DNA of 64,000 nucleotides from Hydractinia symbiolongicarpus (lineage: Eukaryota > Cnidaria > Hydrozoa > Anthoathecata > Hydractiniidae), in contig NC_079878.1 in assembly GCF_029227915.1 (NCBI RefSeq), positions 16,494,001-16,558,000 of the forward strand, read 5' to 3'. The notes below the pieces were generated by a model, which worked only from the letters and a program-made list of their open reading frames with translations, did not search any database and was not told the origin of the DNA. A program made the translations under genes and the position numbers. Shown here one piece after another: positions 10,890 through 22,391 of this stretch. Within the stretch, counting starts at the first letter, position 1, and every line of letters begins with the position of its first letter.

Positions 10890-10993
10890 TGTAATAAACG
10901 CCGCCCTCCAAAGAACGCCGCCCTCTAAAGAACGCCGCACCTAAAAATTGCATTTTGTAAAGAATGCCGCGGCGTTCTTTAGAGGAAATACGG
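10890..10993 (+). repeat. Pogo right subterminal repeats and TIR
   Basis: AATAAACGCCGCCCTCC, CAAAGAACGCCGCCCTC and TAAAGAACGCCGCACC repeat in the same orientation as at the left end, followed by the inverted TIR at 10973-10993. So the subterminal motifs are direct, not mirrored, between the two ends. Confidence 0.8.
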
Positions 10994-12064
10994 TATTCGC
11001 TATTCAATCCAGTGTATTTGTTTGAAATGTTCTGTTTTTCATCCACCTCATTTTTTAAATCCTTTTCTAAGCATTTAACTTTCTCCTCAAGTTCTTGTAC
11101 TTTCTGACATAATTCTGACATGGAAGGACTTTGATCTTCTGGGGGTTTAAAATCATTGTCAGATTCACTTTCAGCTACTAGTTCAGATGTTAATTTCCTT
11201 CGTTTTGTGAGTCGAGAATGTCTATCTTGCTTTTCAAGCTTTCTTTTCTCACTCACTCGTTTTCCACAACGTTCAAATACTGAGGGTACCCAGTCTGGAT
11301 GAGAAGAATCTTTGGACTTTTTTCCTAAAAAAGCAAACAATAAAAAATCTATAAAATTTTAAAAATTCCAGAGAAAAAGTTCATGTGGGTGAGGGGACGC
11401 AAAACACAATATGGCTGACACTACTTTACAAAATAACTTTTAAAAATGAGTGAACAAAGTCACTTACCAGACACAAAATGTAAATAACACACTTTGGCAT
11501 TCTTTATTAACTCTTCTGACCATTCAATTCTGCCAATTGCAGTCAGCCATCTCCCCCTCAACACAAGATGCTTCTTGTTAGGAATTTTGTAAAATCCACC
11601 TTCTTCACCCGTCTTCCGACGATTTGTACAATTAGGTACGCAACAGCTATCAGGCATTGTTATGAAAATAACAGTTTTTTAAAGTATTTAAAAAATAAAT
11701 ATATCAAAACAGTACAAAAACTTCCAATAATCTCTAACAAATGACACTGGGCGCCTGTTGATTTTTTCGCAAGTTTGCGCATGCGCAAAAGTGCCGTAAA
11801 ACGTAAACATTGAAATACGTCTATTAACGAGATACATTTCCTTACTAATTCATTTATTTATCTATCACTAATTATGTAATTCATTAATTATTTAATTTAT
11901 TATTTATTTATTTGATAATTTATTCTCGTGCATGAAGGATGTTTATTTTTATTTCCTCTTTAATCATGAAGGTACACTTTCACTTCACTATAAACAGATA
12001 ATCACACACGGTGCCTTTCTGCATCCAATAAACATGTGCTATCAAATAAAAGGTAGCATGTGCA

Positions 12065-12087
12065 AGCTGGTCCAGTATTGGACCAGC
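12065..12087. repeat. Short hairpin GCTGGTCCA...TGGACCAGC
   Basis: Perfect 9-bp arms around a 4-base loop (GTAT). No gene or terminator context was recognised. Confidence 0.6.
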
Positions 12088-12154
12088 ACGTGTTACCATA
12101 TAATAATAATATCAGGATTCATAAAAGGGTGTGCCTCACCGTAGTGATAATAAG

Positions 12155-12337
12155 TCATAATATTATCAAGTAACAATAAAATACACAAGCCTCACACACG
12201 CATCTGTCCAAATTTTTTGGTTGACGTAGGAATCCCGACATCCCCATCAGCAAAAGGCAAAGTGGGAATGGGAATGAACTGTTGCTCCCACCGCTGGACA
12301 AAACTTTTATCAAAGTAGATTGGTCACATCGACTTTC

Positions 12338-12400
<63 letters not shown>

Positions 12401-12925
12401 GATAGTTTTGTTGTCAACCTTTTTTACCTGGCTGTGGTTGCCGAAAAAGATTGTTTCCGTTCTGTTTGTATTAATAGTCATTTTGTTATTATTCAACCAC
12501 TTTCGAAGTTCTAACTGGACCTGCAAGGCAAGGGTATCCAAACTTTTATGGGATGAAATAATTATTGTATCATCTGCGTATGGATGGTGGTAATTTTAAT
12601 TGATGACAGATTTTAACTCATCAATATACTCAAGAAAAAGCAGGGTCCCCAACATAGATCCCTCTGGCCCCTGAAAGCGTCTTCATCAAGCAGATCTTAT
12701 TTTGTGTCGTGTACAAGAGTCAGGTGCATTTGGCCTATTAAGTATGACTTGAACCAGTGAAAGGCACCATCTCTGATGCTAAAACACCATAGTTTTTTTA
12801 ACAAAATTTTATGATCAACAGTGTCAAAGGCTTTTTTAAGGTCAATGAGCACAGCACAAACAAAGTTTTGTTGGTGGAGCTCAACATACAAATTCTTAGC
12901 TACGATTTTTAAATCATCCATACGT
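12155..12925 (-). pseudogene. LINE reverse transcriptase fragment, second copy of the 4-kb family
   Basis: On the minus strand from 12921: LIDLKKAFDTVDHKILLKKL (motif A), then near 12650 a motif B relic ending LGTLLFLEYIDEL, then near 12575 a YADDTIIISS motif C, then LRKWLNNNKMTINTNRTE, the conserved stretch after the palm. Frameshifts lie between them, and a TA microsatellite interrupts the 3' part. Motif A matches the copy at 4.1 kb. Confidence 0.8.
12340..12397. repeat. (TA)n microsatellite
   Basis: About 29 uninterrupted TA units, inside the LINE relic. Confidence 0.95.
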
Positions 12926-12929
12926 ACAT

Positions 12930-15340
12930 ATTATAATAAAAATTTGTTTGTTTGTTTCACTAAAAAGAAAGATTTAAAAAATCCCCTACATAAACTCTCT
13001 TCCACATTCTTACTAGCTATGGAGAACTCTACAAACATGAAAAATATTGGTGTTAAAGCAGCGTAGCTACTCGTAGATTTAAGCGTAAAAAAAAAATTAT
13101 CTAAATTTTTAATAGTTTCAAGTACATTTTTTATCAGTAAATAACAAACTAAATCGAATTAGCTTTGGACCCTTTTTAAAAAAGAAAAGATAAAAGGTGA
13201 CTAGCGGATCATGTTAGAAAGTGATTTTTTTTATTGCCTTTTATTTAAAATTTTTAGTGGTAAAACTATATGTAATAATATATCACTTAAGTGAAACAAT
13301 TGTATAGTGACAAACACAATTTTAATTTATTTTTTCATATGATTGTGTGAAACCATGATGCATCCTGACGCGATAGATCGCGTCCTTTACAATGGCATTA
13401 TTTCACCTTTGAGCACAAAGATCGTGGATCGTTGATGTTAGGCAGTACTGTACATGCTTCTTCTCTTGTTTTAAATTAATAAAGTAACTACCTGTCAAGG
13501 TGAAAAACAAAAAAAATTTGCATGTTCAAAAACTCCTTTTTTGAGTTTTACAGCAGGAAGTTTGCTGGTGCCGTTTTGAAAGTTAAACAGCAAGAATTAT
13601 TCTTGTCTTGTGTGAAAGTTATATATACAGAATATACTCCTGTTTCTTAGAAAGTGATCCAGCAAGTTTACTTATGCTGTTTAGTAATTTATACAGCAAG
13701 TTATTCTCCTCTCACTTCAAATAATAAAAAAAACAGAAACTTATTTTTATAAGAAAATCTAAATCTAAGTGAAAAATCTTTTTAGGGGTTTTTATTAAGT
13801 TGGCAATATTTAAAATCTATTGTAGCATTTTATTTATTTAGACATGGGCTTATCCGGAAAGTTATTTTAGGAGTTGATAGCCTGGGTAACGGCGCAGGCG
13901 AAATTTTATTTTGCGGCTTTGCGGGGGGTCTCTGGATAGGCTGAAACAGCCTGATTGGCTTACACAGCTAAAATAGCCTCACCTGGAAATTAGAAACTCA
14001 AAATGGAATTTAACTATGCTTGTTCCCACATCAAAACAGCAACCTCTGCGCGGTGCACGGAGGATGCTGTTTTGCCTTGCGAAAGACATTTACGCCTGTT
14101 TAAGCCAGAGTAAACGATAAACACATTTGAAAATGGATTATTTTTTTTCAAATAATCAACTAAAGCGCAAAAAAATTTGTTTCAGAATGTAAATGTGGTG
14201 ATTGCCGATAATGAAAGATTAACTATGAGTGGCCTTATATCAGGGCTGCTTTAATCATTATTGACTGTTATAGCCAAAACAAATGCCTTCTCACCACAAC
14301 GTGAAAAAAATGTTCTCTAGGAACAATTTTTTTTAAAAAAAATAATAATTTTGCATCAATGTTTTCACATAGCTGAACAATTAAATTGAAAATTAAATAC
14401 ATGTTCATGATTTTTATTTCAAAAGGACTTAAGACGTGGATTTGAACTGACTTTGTTGAAAAGTTGTTTGTTCTTACTGTAACTGAGTGTGTAGCGCTTT
14501 TTCTGACATTTTTATTTATATATGTAAATTCATGTTTCTGTCTGTCAAAACCTATTAAAAATCATTTGAAGTTGACAATGTCAAAATTTTCAAAATTGTC
14601 AACGTTCAAAAATTGGTGAGACTTATCTATGCATATGACATATCCAAAAAAATTCTATTTTATAGTAAGCTTTCGCCAACACCAAGGCTGGCATGTTCAC
14701 ACTAATTCTAAATTTTTAACATTCGAGATGAAATACTAAACATAACAATAAGAATAAAATTGTGACAATAAGACTTTCAAAATAATTCTAAAGGCCTAAA
14801 CTTAACTGTGTTATTTAAATTAGAACGGTCACGATCAATTGATAAACTTTCCATCAGAGTGAGTTTGAAATCATCAATCATCTAACTCTAAGGACACTGA
14901 TTCCTTTCGTTTGTAATTTCTGCTCTTAAAAATTCTGAGACAGAATTCAAAAACCTTCAAAGGGTATTGGGTCCTTCCAAGAATAATTTTTAATCGAGAT
15001 ACTTCTATATAAAATTTATTGAGATCTGAGAACAGATGGTAACAATGATAAAGTAAAGAAAAAATCTAGCCATGTTTATTCTATCAGCGCCCGCGGCGCG
15101 ATTTGTAAAGTGGTCGGGCCACATAATATAGTGACTAAGGAGGCGGCACCTTGGTTGGCGCCGACGAGCCGAGAAAATTTTTACTATAAAGACCCTTCAG
15201 ATTGGCTAAAACAAGCATCTTTAGCTATAAGCTACAGCAGATATGTATGTCAAAATAAACTCTTTGCAGAGGAATAATTATTTTTTCTCACAGAATATCA
15301 ATAAAAATCTATTTTACATTTTTCATAAAAAGTAATAAAA
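12930..15340. other. No gene recognised (2.4 kb)
   Basis: AT-rich, with only very short open frames. A GC-richer patch at about 13,860-14,070 (GGTAACGGCGCAGGCG and following) and another at 15,085-15,175 (CAGCGCCCGCGGCGCG to GACGAGCCGAG) stand out from the background. The second lies just past the 3' end of the hAT gene and could be part of that element's terminus; no mirrored partner was found. Confidence 0.5.
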
Positions 15341-15343
15341 ACG

Positions 15344-17400
15344 TTACAAATCGCTTTCTGTAAAAATACCAAAAACATTTTGCCTAGATGGATGAGCCCT
15401 TACAAACTCATTGGCAATATCTATTAAAGAAATCGTATCTAAGATTTCCTTGTGTATGTTCAACAATGACAAATCGTTGAACCCTTTCTGATTCATGTTA
15501 GTATGTATCCAGGTTTTCAACCGTCTCATCGTAGAAAATGATCGTTCCGGAGTAGCGGATGTAGCTCCCATTGTTAAAACCAATCGTATGATGATGACGA
15601 CATTTTTTATCAATTTTCGTTTTTCGGTTGATAACGACTGTACAACATCTACAACATCGCTGAAGTTGACAGGACTGGATTCACGAAAGATAGTTGGTAG
15701 CAACTCCAAGTCACACAACAACGATTGATCGTCAAAGTCATCACAGAAACTTGCATTAACGGTCTTCATTTCTTCTTCGGCTGGCGTTTTACTTATTGAC
15801 TTCAACAACAGTTGTTCCACTTCTGTAAATACTTTGAAGGCAGGTTGCTCAAACCTCTCTTTGATGGCGCTGACAATTACGTCAATTGCTTCGAAATAGA
15901 TGGCCTTATAGTGGGCATGAGCAGTTTCTGGATAGTAGGCTTCTCCAGTGCTGCTTGGATTTCCTTCCACAAATTCCAAGATGTCGTACTTTGGTCTTTT
16001 GCGTTTTCTTGGCGCTGTTGGCGAAGAAACGAAATCCATCGAACTTGCTGACTTGGTGACTGTCTCGTAGAATATATCAAAGTCTCTCTCGTTTCTCATG
16101 CCTTGCATCGTCTTGTTCGTAAGTTCAGCCAATTCTTTACCGCTGATTGCTGACATTTTTTCTTTCTGAAGTGTTATGGACAGATTATCTGTGTGAGCAT
16201 AAAGCTTGCGTCCTAGATTCAGACCAAAATAGAATGAAAATGACTCCATCTGCTTTTTACACCCATTAATCCTTGACTTCGTTTCAGCGTCTAGCTTCTC
16301 ATTTAAACTCTCGTTCCACAACGCCATCAGTGGTTCGTAGTTTTCGATGATCTTCTTGAAACAGTTCGCCCGAATTGTCCACCTTGTTGTACTCAGCTTA
16401 TCCAGCTTTCCTGCATGTTTATCAGTTCCTAGGGTTCCTTCAACATTTGCAGTCAGCTTACCCAGCATGTTCTCCCGTTTCGGTGAATACTTCACTAAAA
16501 CACAAATTTCACCGGCAGTTCCCATTGTATCTCGGAGGATCTGACACTCTTTAGTCATCGATTTGACAGCAAGGCTTAAGGAATGTCCTTGGCAATGGGT
16601 CGCGATGGCTTTTGGCTGCTCCTCTTTGATAATGGCAGAAACACCTGAACGTTTTCCCATCATGTTGCTTGCCCCGTCATAGGTTTGGCCTCGACAATCA
16701 GATAGGTTCAATGAGCACCTCAGCAAAATATCTTTGATGGCCTTGATGATAGTTGCGCTTCGAGTATTGTCAACTTTATAAAAGCCCAAGAAATCTTCAT
16801 TCACATTTAAATCGTCATTCGCTGATCGTACACAAAACGAAAGTTGTTCGGCATTACTTACATCAGTGCCTTCATCTGCCATCATAGAATAAAACCTGCG
16901 CTCTCGAACGGTATCTAACTTTTTCCGCAATACTTGAGAAGCCATCAAATTCAAGAGTTCATTTTGCACATCATGGTGATTGTACTTATGTCCAATTTTT
17001 CCATTGATATGATCCATTACGCTTAAATCTCTACTTCCGAGGAGATAAAGAAGTTGGGTGAAGTTGTCATTGTTATCGTCTTCTTGAAGAGCAATGCCTT
17101 GTCGGCCAAGGTAGCGTAAACATCTAATGACATCAAGGAGGTACTTTCGTTCAACCTGTCTCTGGTCGGTGAGAATGTTGTCCATCAACTCGCCAACGTC
17201 TGCACAGTGTGGTAGAACCAAGTGGTACGAGGAAGCGGTTTTGTGGCATGATGAGCTTTGTTGACCTCGGAAACTATCAAGAGCATTCTTCCAATTTGAA
17301 AATCCTTTTGAGGTGAAGGCTGTGTCCTTGTTTGTTTGATCCTTCAAGTTTCCACGCTTTTCTTGCGTATGGCAATAGAAACACACCACAGCATGTGCGC
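15344..17400 (-). CDS. hAT-superfamily transposase (DUF4371/ZMYM-like), long open exon
   Basis: About 686 codons stay open. The exon begins at 17400 after a TATTGTTTTAG acceptor; the further open frame to 17440 is probably intronic. The N-terminus holds the end of a TTF-type zinc finger (VVCFYCHTQEKRG). Catalytic regions are visible: MMADEGTDVSN (first Asp), GQTYDGASNMMG (second Asp), and near the C-terminus ATSATPERSFSTMRRLKTW, which carries the conserved Glu and starts the hAT dimerisation domain, ending LLNIHKE. The middle insertion is helical. A 5' exon with the start codon and the front half of the zinc finger should lie upstream, beyond or displaced by the LINE at 17.8-19.4 kb; I could not find it. 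No stops or frameshifts were seen, unlike the other transposases here. Confidence 0.85.
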
Positions 17401-17439
17401 TAAAACAATAAAAAAGATATTTAGTTGGATGCATTATCA

Positions 17440-17790
17440 AAAAAATAAATTTAATGATTGAAATGATAGTCCGTTTAATTTATGTAATTTATGTTCGTTT
17501 ACATATTGATACATCCTATGTTGATAGTGGTAGTTTAATTTAATGCCTTCATATCCCACCCTCTAATATCCTAATTTAAAGGATTACAAGGATTTAAATA
17601 AAAAAGATGCATGTTGGAGAGATAAGTATTATTCATTAGTATTATTCATTCCATGAAGTATTATTCATTCCATTTTAATAATAGAGGGTTTTTTTGCTAC
17701 AAGATTGGTAAAAGCTAGCTAGTTAATATATTTATTTATATTTTATTCTTAGTGGACACCTTGAAAAAAGAATGGAACAGACCCAGAGAT
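17440..17790. other. Non-coding gap with short tandem ATTATTCATTCCAT repeats
   Basis: About three imperfect copies of GTATTATTCATT(CCAT) at 17,625-17,675. Otherwise AT-rich. It separates the hAT exon from the LINE 3' end. Confidence 0.5.
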
Positions 17791-19446
17791 AATTATTGAA
17801 AAAAAATTGTCAAAAAGGGAGAAAGCATCAAGATCTGGTTCTGCTAAAAAAACATTACCAACTTGCAACAGCGTTACCAATAGAACACAACTGACAAAAA
17901 ATTGAGTTACTACCAACCCCTTTCCTGCAAACTTCACAAGGCCACTTTCCAACTACAAGGTCACACTTGGCTGCAATGCTACTAATCATGACTTTAGACT
18001 TTGCTGTGTTTACCTTTATCCCTTTCTCTTCTAGTCCTTTCTTCCACTTCTCAAACTTTTAACAAATTCTTCCATCGACTCTGCTATGAGAACCAAATCA
18101 TCTGCATACAATAACTCCCATGGACAACCTGTTCTGAACTCCATCGACAGCGCTTCCAAGACTAGAATAAACAACAAAGGACTAAGTACAGAACCCTGAT
18201 GTACACCAACATTTACACTAAATTCATCACTAAGTGAATCGTTAATCCTGACACGACTTCTAGCATTGCTGTACATAGACTGTACCATCGTAACTAGCCA
18301 CTCATCCACACCTAATTTTCTCATAGCCCACCAAATAACTTTACGTGGCACTCTATCAAAAGCTTTCTCTAAATCTACAAGAGCAAAATAGAGATTCTTT
18401 CTTTTTCCTAAATACTTTTCCTGAAGCTGTCTGAGTAAAAATATTGCATCTGTAGTGCCACGCCCTGGAACAAAACCAAATTGCATCTTATCTATATCAA
18501 TTCTTTCTCTAAGTAACTTATCAATCACTCTTTCAATAACTTTCATTACTTAATCAACCAACTTCAAACCTCTATAGATACCCCTTTCTAATGCATCACC
18601 CTTGCCCTTGAAACAATTCACTATTACACTCGACTGCCACTCACTCGGAATAGCACCATCCTTTATAATCTGGTTAGCAAGACTTGTAATAAGCTCAACT
18701 CCAATATATCCAGATGCTTTTACCATCTCTGCAACAATACCTGATACTCCTGCAGCCTTTCCAATCTTCAATTCCCTAATAGCCTCCACTACCCATTCTG
18801 TCTTGATCTGCATAGCTGGCCCTTCTACAACATCATCATCAGACAAATTATCCTCGTCCCAATCAAACTCAGTGTTAAGCAACCTCTGATAATGATTCTT
18901 CCAAGCTACCCTTTTCTCCTCTTCTGTGCTAGCCAAAACACCTTCATCATTACGTATACACTTTTCACCTACAACATCTTGATTAGTCTTCTTCATTTGC
19001 TTTGCTATCTTGAATACCTCATTGCGCTGGTCTTCCCTTCTTAACACATCTGCAAATCTGTTTCTCTCTGCTTCTGATTTTGCCTTATACACTGATGTAC
19101 GAGCGCGACACTTAGCTTCTAAGTAAATATTTTTACTACCACCTGACTTCCACTGTTTCCAAAGTTTCCTCTTTTCCTTTATACACTGGTCAACCTCATT
19201 ATTCCACCACCAGGTCTGTCTATGTCTAGCTGGTCCTTTCGTCCACCCACAGGTATCATCAGAAGCTTCTAGAAGACAATTCTTCAAAGTAGTCCAAGTA
19301 CTTTCAACATTGTCACTATCGCATTGACCATTGTGGGCTAACTGGTGAACTTTTGCACTAAATTGTCTTGCTACAATCTCTTCCTTCAACTTCCAGACTT
19401 TTCGACGGGGCCTGTACTTTCCCTTGGCTTCTTTAACACTCTTCAA
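17790..19446 (-). pseudogene. RTE-like LINE, 5'-truncated, reverse transcriptase with C-terminal zinc motif
   Basis: The first frame (19446-18550, 298 codons) is the linker before the RT, with TWWWNNEVDQ and IRELKIGKAAGVSGIVAEM (RT block 1). A frameshift at about 18548 leads to the RT palm (18546-18031): MQFGFVPGRGTTDAIF, ALVDLEKAFDRVPR (motif A Asp), GVHQGSVLSPLLF (motif B) and LLYADDLVLIAES (motif C, YADD intact). A further shift near 18050 leads to GKWPCEVCRKGVGSNSIFCQLC, a Cys-rich C-terminal motif I know from RTE-like LINEs of marine invertebrates. The apurinic endonuclease domain is missing, as in a typical 5'-truncated insertion. It lies on the same strand as, and upstream of, the hAT exon. 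Confidence 0.85.
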
Positions 19447-20040
19447 GATAATATCACATACATCACAAACATATCAAAATAATATCATAAACGAGAGATA
19501 ATAAAAAATGCGCATGCAAATTCTCTGAAATAGATTTACGTGTGTGATTGTAGGACGTATGTTATTTTCTTGTGGAATTCCTTGTGAATTAGACAACAAC
19601 CATCACAAAAAGAGAAGCCAGTGGAAGACGGAAATAAATTATTTTGTTTAAATTTACTAGATAAGAGGTATAGACGAGAGAAAAAATACGTTGGCACAAA
19701 TTAAAATCCAACATGTGTTGTTTGATATAAAATTGGAAAAGTAAAAACAATATATGTAATATATACTGCAACTGTTCTTCAAAATTTTGTTAATATAAGT
19801 ATGACTTGTTTGTTATATAAAAAAGACAAAGTTTCTTAAACATAACATTTGAGTAAGATACCACTCAAGTCTTACGAAAGAAAAGCCTTTTTCATATTTA
19901 AACAAAACAAAAGAACAAAATCAGAAGAGCATTGTTTGGTTATAAAATATAAAAAGGTTCAGGAATTATTGAGAACTGTGTGCATTGTTTTTAATGTAGA
20001 CTGTGCTCTACGAGAAAGATATTTTATGCTACTTTGTATT
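19447..20040. other. No gene recognised
   Basis: AT-rich. Short frames at 19,589-19,771 (minus) and 19,849-20,046 (plus) show no familiar domain and look like chance. Confidence 0.5.
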
Positions 20041-20079
20041 TTCTAAATATAAATGTAAAAAATATTTACTAATGAGTCA

Positions 20080-21216
20080 AGTATGCCTACCGTGGAATTC
20101 ACTACATTTTCTTGCCAGGAAACACATCCAACGTTTGTCATAAAACACTTAATGTCATAAAAACTATCACGAACTTCCTTAGCCTCCAAAGTAAAATTGT
20201 TTGAAGACACTCTTTCAATTTCTAATAACGCTCTTTGAAAATTCTCTTCATCTCTCCAACTACCCTCTTTTAGCATCCTATTTGTAACAAAATCACCAAA
20301 GCCAGATAGGCAATAAATTTTCCCATCATCCATTAAAGTTATGCAAGGCTACTGTTGCTTTTGTTATTTCTGTAATGTCTTTTACAGTGCCAATCATGAT
20401 TTGCGAAAGATTCAAAATCTGGATGCGCATATGCCAAATGTATTTTCTATTACTCGCCTATAGCTCTTGATAGCCTGTAGTTAAATATACGCCTTCCATC
20501 ATTTAATAAATTATGGATTAAGGTTTAGCTAAGTTGATCTTTAAAGGAAATGCTTCATCTTTAACGAAAACTTAAGGAAAATTCACCTTATCATATCCAC
20601 GAAAATATCTTGGTTGGGGGAGCTCAAATAGATTTTCATTAATTGCATACTCAATATTTCTGCTTGAAAATACACCCAAGTCACTTTGGCGGCCACGCCA
20701 GCACAGTTAGGGAACTACCAAAGTTTCTCGAATTTTGTAGCTATTTTTTTTCCATTCCATTGATGGACATTACAACTGTCCCGCTCCAAACAACTTTTCC
20801 CATATGGCATTGCATGTTTCGCTTATAATTCTACCAACTGTTGTACGTTCCACGCGATAACTGCTTGCTATGGTAAATTTTGCATCTTCAGTCACTGGAT
20901 ATCTTAAAGTTATGCACAAACGTTGATCAGCAAATATGCTTTCACGTCTTAGATTCGATTTAGAAATCAATGGCGTAACATAAGATAGAAGTTTTTCGTA
21001 TTTTCCAGGTAAGATGCGAAATTGTTTAAAGAAATACTCGTGATCAAAGAAACGTAGATCTTTAATTAATGGATGGTATTCTCCCTTCTGTTTTCTTTCT
21101 TGGAAAATTTTTCTTAGCCACCATCTTTTTTTGTATTTATTTCTTAACTTTCTTCTTTGAATGCACCTTTTTAAAATTATCAAAACCAGCAGGGTTCTAA
21201 TGTTTATTGCAGCCAT
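20080..21216 (-). pseudogene. PIF/Harbinger transposase relic (HARBI1-like)
   Basis: The N-terminal frame (21216-20770) begins MAAINIRTLL and has RWWLRKIFQERKQKGEY, FRILPGKYEKLLSYVTPLI and a helix-turn-helix-like RLCITLRYPVTEDAKFTIA to VGRIISETCNAIW, the usual HARBI1-like start. Beyond a frameshift, the stretch 20,750-20,340 is heavily decayed; FPNCAG matches the block holding the first catalytic Asp, which is itself lost. The C-terminal frame (20333-20043) resumes with DDGKIYCLSG, RDSFYDIKCFMT and VSWQENVV, matching the tail. Central catalytic residues are largely gone. An old, dead copy. Confidence 0.75.
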
Positions 21217-21219
21217 ATT

Positions 21220-22390
21220 TATTTACATTTTTTTAAATGAAAATTCCTGCTCTTTTTTTACATGGATCTGGACCACATTATAATTTGATCTCGGTCTGAT
21301 CCGGTCCGATCCAAACAAGTTAAAACCAGCCTTTAGTGAGACTTACAAGCTTAGGTACAAAAAAAACTTTGCAAGGCTGTACATGGGAGTATCAATAGCA
21401 GAAACAATAGGAAGAATCTTTACACCATTAACACAGGATGTACTTTGACTAGACCATACAGAATACCAGGACAAATACAAAACACTAGGACCCACTGGGA
21501 CAAAATTTCTTGTATGTAGTTTTATTGATATAATTATAAGCTCGCGAGCTTGTATTAAAACGCAAATGTGCCCTACAAGAATGGAAATTTTTGCCTCTCT
21601 GAGCACCGACATGGGAGTAGTCGGGTGTTCGAATCTCATCTTGGTAACTATTTTTACTTTTTAAATTTATTTATTTTATTTTTAAAAAGATAAGATGAGT
21701 GTTCCAAAGCTTTATTTAACTAACTGGTAAAGTTGAGGTGGTTTCCACCAAAGTTTTCAAAAGTGAATGTAGGCAGCATTAAGGTCTCCCCAAATGCCTG
21801 GAAAATAGTCTGCGAAAAATAAAATTTCCACAACAATACGTGAGAGAAGAACAAAGACGCTCCACCATATATAAATAATGACAAGAACAAAATTATTTTC
21901 GCTTCGCCAATGACATGCCAACATAGAGAAATATTATTTTGGAAACACTTCGAAAGAACGTAAATTTTCGATTCCGTTCTTGTTATTTGTCTCTGCGCCA
22001 TAAGTGCAGAGGATTCTGGTAATATATTTTTTAACTACAGACTTAGATTTAACTACATTTTTTAACTAACTCTTTTTTCGAACAATTAAGATTTACTCGT
22101 ATATATTTTTTTTTTGCTTTTTCTCACTCAGTGACTTTCTTATACTTTTTTTTTTTGGGTTACTGAATTACTGAAAATTTTAGGTGAGGCTTGTGGTCTT
22201 TCTTCTTCCTGTCAGTCAGTTTACTCCAGACTGACCCAACGAAAATTGAAATTTCGAGGAACTTTTCGTTCAAGAAGATTTCACAAATCAATTTGTGTAA
22301 CTGCGCAGTGCGTAACAAATATTATTGCATATCGTCTTGTTATTATTAAACAAAGATCTATAAGAATTTCTCAACTTATTTTCCGTATTA
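21220..22390. other. Non-coding repeat-rich gap
   Basis: Contains GATCC/GGTCTGATCC short repeats at 21,260-21,310, and a dispersed repeat at about 22,070-22,330 listed separately. Open frames at 21,343-21,639 and 21,720-22,001 (minus) show no domain. Confidence 0.5.
22070..22335 (-). repeat. Dispersed repeat, copy A (inverted to 49,195-49,430)
   Basis: Reverse complement matches 49,195-49,430 over about 200 bases. Shared landmarks are AATTCAGTAA at one end, a GTCAGTCT-GGAGTAAACTGAC block, ATTTCGAGGAA and TTACGCAGT/GTAACAAATATTATTGC. Non-coding; probably an old MITE or element terminus. Confidence 0.75.
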
Positions 22391-22391
22391 A

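Larger units (their letters stand above)
8458..10993 (+). mobile_element. Pogo/Tigger-like transposon (Tc1/mariner superfamily), complete ends
   Basis: Terminal inverted repeats begin CCGTATTTCCTCTAAAGAACG on the left (8458) and are mirrored at the right end (10973-10993). TA flanks both ends (8456-8457 and 10994-10995), the target duplication of this superfamily. Length 2536 bp. One transposase gene on the plus strand (9399-10795). Multiple direct copies of an AAAGAACGCCGCCCTC motif lie just inside each end. It inserted into the transposase gene of the surrounding ISL2EU copy. Confidence 0.9.
7558..11657 (-). pseudogene. THAP-DDE transposase of ISL2EU, split by a pogo insertion
   Basis: Exon 1 (11657-11468) begins MPDSCCVPNC and encodes most of a THAP zinc finger (C2CH, ending CYLHFVSGK). 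A GTAAGT donor and TTTTTTAG acceptor define an intron at 11325-11467; exon 2 continues the THAP tail (HPDWVPSVF) into an acidic/coiled-coil segment. At 10995 the frame enters the pogo insertion and resumes near 8455 with KFSYKSL and FYTGLNKGRF. The catalytic part (7558-8100) shows the DDE_Tnp_4 pattern: IIDCTE (Asp), LADGGF (Asp) and HIERVIGRLRKF (Glu). Frameshifts or stops near 8405, 8192 and 8100-8160 break it. THAP would bind the element's ends and DDE would cut them. Non-functional now. Confidence 0.8.
4966..11791. mobile_element. ISL2EU (IS4EU)-type DNA transposon, decayed, interrupted by a pogo element
   Basis: Two convergent genes define it: a plus-strand SWIM/YqaJ-nuclease/PHD gene (5391-7251) and a minus-strand THAP-DDE transposase gene (7558-11657). 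ISL2EU transposons are known to encode such a transposase together with a YqaJ-like nuclease. Limits are tentative: they are set by an 11-bp near-match inverted pair (CTTCTGCGCAT at 4966; CTTTTGCGCAT read from 11791 on the minus strand). No target duplication was confirmed. The 2536-bp pogo element at 8458-10993 lies inside the transposase gene, so the parental ISL2EU was about 4.3 kb. Confidence 0.65.

Noticed and set aside
12320-12541. Open frames of Ile-Tyr repeats
   Set aside because: Translation of the TA microsatellite.
15085-15175. CAGCGCCCGCGGCGCG as the right TIR of the hAT element
   Set aside because: No mirrored partner or 8-bp duplication was found on the other side of the gene.
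17749-17952. 67-codon minus-strand frame as a separate gene
   Set aside because: It is an off-frame reading of the Cys-rich C-terminus of the RTE-like LINE.
21560-21645. tRNA gene or SINE head (GTGTTCGAATCTC)
   Set aside because: Only a box B-like stretch; no box A at the right spacing and no cloverleaf could be drawn.
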